Assembly: GCA_031262085.1 (NCBI GenBank)
Contig: JAISIN010000042.1
Location: 18,049 to 82,048, forward strand
From: Prevotellaceae bacterium
GTDB taxonomy: Bacteria > Bacteroidota > Bacteroidia > Bacteroidales > Bacteroidaceae
Reading direction: 5' to 3'
Length of the DNA: 64,000 nucleotides
In this document: in pieces, positions 57,029-64,000 of the stretch
Layout of the letters: every line of letters starts with the position of its first letter
Numbering within the stretch: position 1 is the first letter of the stretch
The notes under the pieces: generated by a model
The model's input: only the letters and a program-made list of their open reading frames with translations
Databases searched by the model: none
What the model was told of the DNA's origin: nothing
Translations under genes and position numbers: made by a program

Positions 57029-59431
57029 ATGGACTGCCACTGCACCCCACCCGCCGAAGCCCGCGCCGCGATGATGGCACGCACGGATGCCGTCATCGAC
57101 CGCATCGGCACCTCCCGGCAGGACATCATCTCGCTCTTGCAAGCGTTGCAGGCGGAGTTCAACTACCTGCCGGGCGATGCCATGAGCCGCCTCTGCGAAC
57201 GCACGGAGATAGACCGGGCGCAGTTAGTCAGCGTATCCACTTTCTACTCGCAGTTCCGCCACATCCCCTACGGCAAGCACCTGATCAAAGTATGCACCGG
57301 TACCGCCTGCCACGTCAAGGGGGCGGGCAACGTCTACGATGCCTTCCGCCGCGAGCTGGGGATGACCGGCGACGCCATCACCACCGATGACCGCCGCTTC
57401 TCCATCGAGAAGATAGCCTGTCTCGGATGCTGCACGCTGGCTCCCGTGGTGCAGATCGACGAACGCATCTACGGACACGTGCAACCCGGCAAGGTGAACG
57501 AGGTGATCGACACCTTCCTCGCCGAGCAGCAGACAGCCGGTCGGGAGAGCGAATGCCGCAACCGGAGACGGGTGGCAGGCGAAGTGCGCCTCGGCATGGG
57601 ATCGTGCTGCCAGGCAAGCGGCTCTGCCGACATCTACCGCGAACTGGCACGCGCCGCCGCCGAGCTGGGCATCGAAGTGGACATCAAGCCGGTGGGCTGC
57701 GTGGGGGTATGCAACAAGGTGCCGCTCATCGACGTGGCGCTGCCCGACGGCACCGTGACCCGATACCCCAACGTGAAAGCCATCGAAATCAAAGAGATAC
57801 TCCATCGCCACTTCCGCCCCGCAGGGTTGTGGAAGCGGTGGCAGAACCGCCTGCTCAACGAGGTGGACACCTACCACACCGACCTCACCTGGAACAACGT
57901 GGTGTGGCAGTCCGAGAACGAGCGCACCGCCCTCATCGACACCTTCCTCGCCGGGCAACAGCACATCGCCACCGAAGGGTTCGGCTTCCTTACCCCGCTC
58001 AACCTCGACGAGTACCGCGCCTACCGCGGCTTTGAAGCCTTGCGCACCCTGCTCGAGCACCACACGCCGCCCGCAGCGGTGGCAGACGCCGTGCTCGCTT
58101 CGGGCTTGCGCGGACGGGGCGGCGGCGGCTTCCCCACGGGCAGGAAATGGCAATTGGTAGCCGCCTCGCCCCAAGCGGAGAAGTACGTGGTATGCAACGG
58201 CGACGAGGGCGACCCGGGCGCCTTCATGGATCGCATGATGCTCGAATCCTATCCCTTCCGCATCATCGAGGGGATGCTCATCGCCGCCTACGCCGTGGGC
58301 GCCACCGAAGGCATCTTCTACATCCGCGCCGAGTACCCCCTTGCCGTGAGCCGCATCCGCAGCGCCCTCGAGCTGTGTGCCGGACAGGGGCTGACGGGCG
58401 ACCGCATCCTCGGGAGCGACTTCTCGTTCCACATTCGCGTGTTCGAGGGGGCGGGCGCCTTTGTCTGCGGCGAAGAGACGGCACTGATCGCCTCCATCGA
58501 GGGCGAACGCGGCTTCCCCCGCCAGCGCCCGCCCTATCCTGCCGTGGCAGGACTGCACGGCAAGCCTACGCTGGTCAATAATGTAGAGACGCTCAGCCAA
58601 GTGCCCTACCTCCTGCGCCAAGGGGTCGAACACTACCGGCAGACCGGCACCGACGGCAGCAAGGGCACCAAGGTGTTTGCGCTGGCAGGCAAGATACGCC
58701 ACGGCGGGCTGGTGGAGGTGCCGATGGGCATCACGCTCCGCCGGATCATCGACGACATCGGCGGCGGCGTGGAGGGAGGCGAAGCGCTCAAGGCGGTACA
58801 GATAGGCGGCCCGTCGGGCGGCTGCATCCCCGCCGAACTGTGCGACCTGCTCGTGGATTTCGATGCCTTGAGCCGCGTGGGCGCCATGATGGGATCGGGC
58901 GGATTGGTCGTATTGAGCGAGAGCGACTGCATGGTCGACGTGGCGCGTTACTTCCTCAGCTTCACCTGCGAGCAGTCGTGCGGTAAGTGTACCTTCTGCC
59001 GGGTGGGCATCCGCCGCATGCTCGACATCCTCGACCGCCTCTGTTCGGGCAAGGGCGAAGCCGCCGACATCGACAAGCTGGAAGAGCTGGCGTTGCAGGT
59101 CAAGCAGGCTTCCCTGTGCGGGCTGGGCAAGACCGCCCCCAACCCCGTGCTCACCACCCTGAAGTACTTCCGCCACGAATACGAGATGCACCTGCAAGGC
59201 ATCTGCCAAACCGGCACCTGCAAGGAGCTGGTCAAGTATGTGGTGACCGGCGACTGTATCGGCTGCACCAAGTGCGCCAAAGCCTGCCCCGTGGAGGCCA
59301 TTCCTTACACCCCCTACGAGGTACATGCCATAGACACGGCGCTGTGCGTGCAGTGCGGCTTGTGCCTCGACGAATGTAGTTATAACGCGATACGCAAAAT
59401 ACCCAAGCATCATGCAGATACGCCTGAATGA
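57029..59431 (+). CDS. NuoE/NuoF-like fusion (NADH-binding flavo-iron-sulfur subunit) with C-terminal 2x[4Fe-4S]
   Basis: CTGTACHVKGAGNVYDAF...CLGCCTLAPVVQID; GLRGRGGGGFPTGRKWQL; CEQSCGKCTFCRVGIRRML; CIGCTKCAKACP; CVQCGLCLDECS; start 57029 rather than 56816. Confidence 0.9.
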   Translation: MDCHCTPPAEARAAMMARTDAVIDRIGTSRQDIISLLQALQAEFNYLPGDAMSRLCERTEIDRAQLVSVSTFYSQFRHIPYGKHLIKVCTGTACHVKGAGNVYDAFRRELGMTGDAITTDDRRFSIEKIACLGCCTLAPVVQIDERIYGHVQPGKVNEVIDTFLAEQQTAGRESECRNRRRVAGEVRLGMGSCCQASGSADIYRELARAAAELGIEVDIKPVGCVGVCNKVPLIDVALPDGTVTRYPNVKAIEIKEILHRHFRPAGLWKRWQNRLLNEVDTYHTDLTWNNVVWQSENERTALIDTFLAGQQHIATEGFGFLTPLNLDEYRAYRGFEALRTLLEHHTPPAAVADAVLASGLRGRGGGGFPTGRKWQLVAASPQAEKYVVCNGDEGDPGAFMDRMMLESYPFRIIEGMLIAAYAVGATEGIFYIRAEYPLAVSRIRSALELCAGQGLTGDRILGSDFSFHIRVFEGAGAFVCGEETALIASIEGERGFPRQRPPYPAVAGLHGKPTLVNNVETLSQVPYLLRQGVEHYRQTGTDGSKGTKVFALAGKIRHGGLVEVPMGITLRRIIDDIGGGVEGGEALKAVQIGGPSGGCIPAELCDLLVDFDALSRVGAMMGSGGLVVLSESDCMVDVARYFLSFTCEQSCGKCTFCRVGIRRMLDILDRLCSGKGEAADIDKLEELALQVKQASLCGLGKTAPNPVLTTLKYFRHEYEMHLQGICQTGTCKELVKYVVTGDCIGCTKCAKACPVEAIPYTPYEVHAIDTALCVQCGLCLDECSYNAIRKIPKHHADTPE

Positions 59432-61574
59432 TATTTCCGTGGAGGTACAGCCCGGCGAAACGGTGCTGCAAGTAGCCCGGCGGATGGGCGAAGAGATTCC
59501 CACCCTGTGCCATGCCGAGGGACACGCGCACAAAGCGTCGTGTATGCTCTGTGCCGTGATGAACCGCGCCAACGGGCAGGTGATGCCGTCGTGTACCACC
59601 CTGGCTGCCGAAGGCATGGACGTGGATACCCGCAGTCCGGAGGTCATCCGGTTGCGCCGCGGCGCGTTGGAACTGCTGCTGAGCGACCATCGTGCCGACT
59701 GCCAAGCACCCTGCTCCTTAGTCTGCCCCCACGGCATGGAGGTGGCAGAGATATTGCGCCGCTACGATGCGGGAGCCTACGCCGCGGCGCGCAGCCTGCT
59801 GCCCGGCACGCTGCCTTGCGACGCTTGCAAGGCGCCCTGCGAGAAAGCCTGCCGCCGCGGAACGGTGGACAGCGCGGTGCAGATACGGGCGATGCTCAAG
59901 GAGTTGCAACAGCCCGAAGTCCCGCAGCCTGTCCCGACTGCTCCGACTGCCTCGACCGCTCCGACCGCCTCGACCGCTCCGCAGCCGGAAGCCCCCCGCT
60001 TCCACTCCCGCCTCGGACGCTTCACCGCTGCCGAGAAAGCGCGGCTGCAAGCCACCGTCGCCACTCCCTCGCGCTGCCTGCACTGTGCCTGTGACGGCGC
60101 TGACGGTTGCAAGCTGCGCCGTTACGCCGACGAGCTGGGCATCACCCGATCGCGCTACGGCACATCGTCGGCATGCCCCACCGCACAGGAGCGGCAGGTC
60201 GTTGGCGGCACGCTCTGCTTCGAGCCTGCCAAGTGCGTGCGCTGCGGGCTGTGCGTCTACAACACCACCGACGGCTTCACCTTCCGCGACCGCGGCTTCG
60301 GCATGCAGGTGGTGCTCCCCGCCGAAAGCCAATCACACATCCCCCCGCAGACGGCAGACCTCTGCCCCACGGGCGCCCTCTACCGGCTGAAACAGTTGCC
60401 CACCCTGCTGTTGCCGCTCTTCCTCGTTCTCTCCCTCTTTCTCTTTGCGGCGTGCGGCCACCGGGGCGGCTCCTCCGGTGCGGAGAGCCTGAACTGGCAC
60501 CTCTTCCGCGCCGACGCCACCCTGAGCGGATATACCGGCACGCCGCTGCCTGCCCGCCCGGCGCTGCTGTGGAGCTACCGGAGCGATGTCCGCACGGTGG
60601 CTTCGCCCGTGGTCGACGGCGGAACCACCTACTGGTGCGACCGCAAGGGCACCGTGCGGGGCGTAGGCCTCGGCGGGCGGCTCACCTTCGAATACGCGCT
60701 GCAAACGCCCGTCGAAGCCACGCCGATGATACACGATTCGGTGCTCTACATCGGACGCATCGACGGCATGCTCACCGCCCTGTCGCTCGCTCGGCGCGAC
60801 ACGCTCTGGAACTACCCCACCGAAGGACAGATCTCCGCATCGCCCAACTTCCTGGAGTTCACGGGTCGCGAAGCGGTCATCGTGGGGAGCTACGACAACT
60901 ACCTCTACTGCCTCGATGCCCGCCGCGGCACGCTCATCAGCCGCTTCCCCTCCGGCTATTACCTCAACGGCGCCGCTGCCCTGTGGCACCACTACGTCGT
61001 CTTCGGCGGGTGTGATGCTTGGCTGCGCATCATCGACTGCCGCACGGGCACGCCCACCGATTCCCTGAAACTCGATGCCTACATCCCCGCCTCGCCCGCC
61101 ATCATGGGCGACTACGGCTACGTGGGCGACTACTCGGGCAACATCTACAAGCTGATGCTCGACGGCGGGCACATCGTGCGGCACCGCAAGATCGTCTGCG
61201 AAGCGGACGCCGCAACGGCAGAAGAGGGTTCGTACATCTCTGTCCCTGCCGTCTCCGACGATACCTTCTACTACTTCTCCGGTCGACGACGACTGCGGGC
61301 GGTGAACCGCAAGGACGGCAGTGTGCGCTGGGACTACCTGCTGGGGGGCGACTGCGGCGAGAGTTCGCCCGTGGTGTGCGCCGACCGCCTGCTGGTCTGC
61401 ACCAAGACAGGCATCGTCAGCATCCTCGACGCCGACACCGGTACCCTGCTGTGGGAGTATGACGCGGGAGAGCAAATCATCGGGTCGCCCGCCGTGATAC
61501 GCGGGCACTTCATGGTGCTCACTTCGCGCGGCACCCTGCTCTGCTTCGGCAATGAACAACGGAATAATAATTAA
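59412..61574 (+). CDS. NuoG-N-terminal-like 2Fe-2S/4Fe-4S ferredoxin fused to PQQ-like beta-propeller
   Basis: ISVEVQPGETVLQVARRMGEEIPTLCHAEG...SCMLCAV; CQAPCSLVCP...CDACKAPCEKAC; CVRCGLCVY; TM LLLPLFLVLSLFLFAAC; then propeller VRTVASPVVDGGTTYWCDRKG... Confidence 0.85.
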   Translation: MQIRLNDISVEVQPGETVLQVARRMGEEIPTLCHAEGHAHKASCMLCAVMNRANGQVMPSCTTLAAEGMDVDTRSPEVIRLRRGALELLLSDHRADCQAPCSLVCPHGMEVAEILRRYDAGAYAAARSLLPGTLPCDACKAPCEKACRRGTVDSAVQIRAMLKELQQPEVPQPVPTAPTASTAPTASTAPQPEAPRFHSRLGRFTAAEKARLQATVATPSRCLHCACDGADGCKLRRYADELGITRSRYGTSSACPTAQERQVVGGTLCFEPAKCVRCGLCVYNTTDGFTFRDRGFGMQVVLPAESQSHIPPQTADLCPTGALYRLKQLPTLLLPLFLVLSLFLFAACGHRGGSSGAESLNWHLFRADATLSGYTGTPLPARPALLWSYRSDVRTVASPVVDGGTTYWCDRKGTVRGVGLGGRLTFEYALQTPVEATPMIHDSVLYIGRIDGMLTALSLARRDTLWNYPTEGQISASPNFLEFTGREAVIVGSYDNYLYCLDARRGTLISRFPSGYYLNGAAALWHHYVVFGGCDAWLRIIDCRTGTPTDSLKLDAYIPASPAIMGDYGYVGDYSGNIYKLMLDGGHIVRHRKIVCEADAATAEEGSYISVPAVSDDTFYYFSGRRRLRAVNRKDGSVRWDYLLGGDCGESSPVVCADRLLVCTKTGIVSILDADTGTLLWEYDAGEQIIGSPAVIRGHFMVLTSRGTLLCFGNEQRNNN

Positions 61575-61593
61575 ACGATAACACCCCAAGCGT

Positions 61594-62265
61594 ATGTCAC
61601 TGATAGCACTGAAAGGAATCACCAAGTACTTTGCCGACGGCGAACAGCGGCGCAACGAGGTGTTGCGCGGCATCGACCTGCAAGTCGGGCGCGGCGAGTT
61701 CGTCGCCATCCGCGGCGCTTCGGGCGCAGGGAAGACCACCCTGCTCTCCATCCTCGGCACCCTGCTGCTCCCCGACAGCGGCAGCTACCTGCTCGACGGC
61801 GAAGAGATGACCAACGCCGCCACCGACCACTCGACGGTGCGCAACCGCCGCATCGGTTTCATCTTCCAAGACCACCGGTTGCTGCCGCAGCTCACCGTGC
61901 TGGAGAACATCCTGCTGCCCGCTCTTGCCGCCAAAGATCGGGCAAGCGACGAGGAGACGGAGTACGCCCGCTACCTGATGAAGCTCACCGCCATCAGCCC
62001 GCTGGAACGGCGCTACCCGCACGCCCTCTCGGGCGGCGAAGCCGGCAGGGTGGCTGTGTGCCGCGCCCTGCTGATGCGCCCGCTGCTGCTGCTGGCCGAT
62101 GAACCGACGGGACAGCTCGACGCCGACAACGCCCGCGGCATCACCGCCCTGCTCACCCAAGTCAACCGGAGCCTGGAGACCACCATCGTCATGGTGACCC
62201 ACTCCGACCGGACAGCTGCCGCCGCGCAGCGAATAGTCACCTTACAGGAGGGCGTACTGCAATGA
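61594..62265 (+). CDS. ABC transporter ATP-binding protein (LolD/MacB-type)
   Basis: IRGASGAGKTTLLSILGTLLLPDSG; Q-loop FQDHRLLPQLTVLENILLP; LSGGEAGRVAVCRALLMRPLLLLADEPTGQLD. Confidence 0.93.
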   Translation: MSLIALKGITKYFADGEQRRNEVLRGIDLQVGRGEFVAIRGASGAGKTTLLSILGTLLLPDSGSYLLDGEEMTNAATDHSTVRNRRIGFIFQDHRLLPQLTVLENILLPALAAKDRASDEETEYARYLMKLTAISPLERRYPHALSGGEAGRVAVCRALLMRPLLLLADEPTGQLDADNARGITALLTQVNRSLETTIVMVTHSDRTAAAAQRIVTLQEGVLQ

Positions 62266-64000
62266 AACACCCCGACGTGACGCCCGCCGCAAAGCGCCGC
62301 GACATCATCCGCGCAGGCAGTCGCTACTACCGCCGCTACTACCGCTTGGTGGCAACGGCGACCCTCATCACCGTGGCAGTCATCACGGGAAGCCTGGTGG
62401 TGGGCGACTCGGTACGTACCACGCTCGTCCGCCGCGTGGCGGAACGGCTGGGCGACACGGAAAGCATCCTTTTTGCCCGCCGCTCGTTCCTTGACGAGGA
62501 GTTTGCCGCCAAGTGGCCCGCCGCCCGCGGCGTGCTCATGGTGGACGGCTTTGTGGCGCACGACGGCAAACATACGCCCGTCACCGTGTGGGGCGTAGAC
62601 GACGCCGCCGTCCCGCGGGGCAGCGTACACATCAACGCGCCGCTGGCACGCGAGCTGGACATGAAGCCCTCGGCACGCCGCCCGGTCGACCTGGTGCTCC
62701 GCCTCCCCGCCGAAGGATTGGTGCCGTCGGGGTCGCTCTTCGTCACCGACACCTACACCACCTCCCTGCGCTTACAGTGCGACAGCCTCCTGGATGCCCG
62801 CCACGGCGGCAACCTCAGCCTGCGCAACGAGCAGACACTGCCCTACAACCTCTTTGTGAACCGCGCCGAACTGGCAGAAACCTTGGGCGCCAAAGGCAAA
62901 ATCAACCTGCTGCTCAGCCCCCGGAAGCTCACCACCGCCGACCTGCACGCGGCATGGAACTACCGCATGAGCGGCATCACGCTGCACCACGGCAACGGCT
63001 TCACCGAGATCGCCGCCGACCGTCTCTTCCTGCCCGACGAGGTGACCCGAAGCATCACCACGCGCAACCATGCCCCCAACCGCCTCTTCTCTTATCTGGC
63101 AAACAGCTTGGAAAGTCTACATAGCGCCGATGCCGTCCCCTACTCCTTTGTCACGGCGCTGGACACCTACGACGGCGAGCCACTCGAGCCGGGTGACCTC
63201 ATCCTTGCCGACTACACCGCCCGCCGCCTGCGCGTCGGCGTGGGCGACACGGTGCGGATGAGCTTCTTCACCGCGGGCGACCTCAAACGGCTGCGCACCG
63301 ATTCCGTGGCGCTGCGGGTCAAGCGCATCGTCCCCCTCGCCGACTTGCAGGCGGACAGCACGCTCACCGCCCGCTTCCCCGGCATGACCGACGCCACGCG
63401 CTGCACCGACTGGAACAGCGATCTGCCCATCGACATGGGTCGCATCACCGCCGAGGACGAGCTTTACTGGGAACGCTACCGCACCACGCCCAAAGCGCTG
63501 GTGAGCTATGCCGGCCTCGCCCCCCGCTGGAGCAATGCCTACGGCAACGCCACCGCCGTGCGCGTGGCCGACACGCAGCCCGACCTCTCCCTGCTCCGCC
63601 CGGAGATGATGGACATCCACCTGGTTCATCCGCGTGAAGCGGGCATCTATGCCGCCCGCAACGGGGTGGATTTCGCTGGGCTGTTCCTCGCGCTGGGCTG
63701 CTTCATCATTATATCGGCACTGCTGCTGTCGGTCATCCCGCTGGCAGAGATGCTCTACCGGCGGCGCGGCGAACTGGCGCTGCTCACCCACCTGGGCTAT
63801 ACCCCCCGGCGCATCACCGCGCTGCTCTGGCGCGAAGCCTCTCCGGTGGTGGCCGTGACCGCCCTCGGTGGCGTGGTCGTGGGATTGGGCTACACCACGG
63901 TCATTCTATGGCTGCTGGGCAACGTGTGGCAAGGGGCTACCCATACGGACGGCTTCTCCGTCTACCCTGCGCCGCTCACCATAGCCGTCGGGCTGACCGT
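62262..64000 (+). CDS. FtsX-like ABC transporter permease (3' truncated by window edge)
   Basis: ATGA overlap with ATPase; TM after N-term, large extracytoplasmic domain, then LFLALGCFIIISALLLSVIPLAEMLYRRRGELALLTHLGYTPRRITALLWREA. Confidence 0.9.
   Translation, partial: MKHPDVTPAAKRRDIIRAGSRYYRRYYRLVATATLITVAVITGSLVVGDSVRTTLVRRVAERLGDTESILFARRSFLDEEFAAKWPAARGVLMVDGFVAHDGKHTPVTVWGVDDAAVPRGSVHINAPLARELDMKPSARRPVDLVLRLPAEGLVPSGSLFVTDTYTTSLRLQCDSLLDARHGGNLSLRNEQTLPYNLFVNRAELAETLGAKGKINLLLSPRKLTTADLHAAWNYRMSGITLHHGNGFTEIAADRLFLPDEVTRSITTRNHAPNRLFSYLANSLESLHSADAVPYSFVTALDTYDGEPLEPGDLILADYTARRLRVGVGDTVRMSFFTAGDLKRLRTDSVALRVKRIVPLADLQADSTLTARFPGMTDATRCTDWNSDLPIDMGRITAEDELYWERYRTTPKALVSYAGLAPRWSNAYGNATAVRVADTQPDLSLLRPEMMDIHLVHPREAGIYAARNGVDFAGLFLALGCFIIISALLLSVIPLAEMLYRRRGELALLTHLGYTPRRITALLWREASPVVAVTALGGVVVGLGYTTVILWLLGNVWQGATHTDGFSVYPAPLTIAVGLT

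Noticed and set aside
57224-59737. 837-aa minus-strand ORF (also 33741-35420 and 45151-46491 minus strand)
   Set aside because: Antisense shadow ORFs over strongly supported + strand genes; caused by GC-rich codon bias, and the proteins are low-complexity without family motifs.
57029-61574. Bifurcating hydrogenase locus
   Set aside because: NuoE/F/G-N-like modules are present but no H-cluster domain; the second protein ends in a beta-propeller instead.
50819-61574. PQQ-dependent dehydrogenases
   Set aside because: Only generic propeller repeats are seen; no pqq biosynthesis genes in the window, and cofactor-binding residues cannot be confirmed by eye.

Overview
The window is a Bacteroidales-type chromosome segment. 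The phylum call rests on repeated TAnnTTTG -7 promoter boxes, BtuG-like and fimbrillin-like lipoproteins, and GGGtGRT/NifU-like genes. Positions 1-19.9 kb are mostly housekeeping: an AraC regulator, gcvH, purE, rubrerythrin, an orphan histidine kinase, GH5, a lytic transglycosylase, ribH, tRNA-Tyr and tRNA-Gly, recF, an S41 protease, dCMP deaminase, an M3 peptidase and two tandem DUF3857 genes. Positions 19.9-31.5 kb look like a galactan/galactoside locus (AraC, MFS, DUF5107-TPR, GH53, GH35), interrupted by an AAA-ATPase/repeat island. Next come GGGtGRT plus a NifU-like protein, then a cobalamin-riboswitch locus (btuB, BtuG-like, BtuF-like), a sigma factor, an AAA-ATPase/DUF1703 gene and a fimbrillin-like lipoprotein. 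From 44.5 kb to the window end is a tightly packed, apparently single operon. It combines isoprenoid genes (DUF116-polyprenyl synthase fusion, prenyltransferase-fold protein, DxDD class II terpene cyclase, radical SAM) with a redox chain (Tat-type ferredoxin, NosR-like polyferredoxin, NuoE/NuoF fusion, NuoG-N-like ferredoxin fused to a beta-propeller), several beta-propeller proteins and an ABC exporter. I cannot match it to a described pathway and consider it the best candidate for an undescribed system. A second unusual signal is three sequence-unrelated arrays of exact 22-23 bp units with internal dyads (27.1, 40.2 and 50.5 kb). Two are flanked by perfect inverted repeats, which resembles MITE-borne minisatellites. 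The third lies inside the terpene cyclase gene and could act as a frame-switching element. All calls come from reading the sequence and supplied translations; no searches were run.
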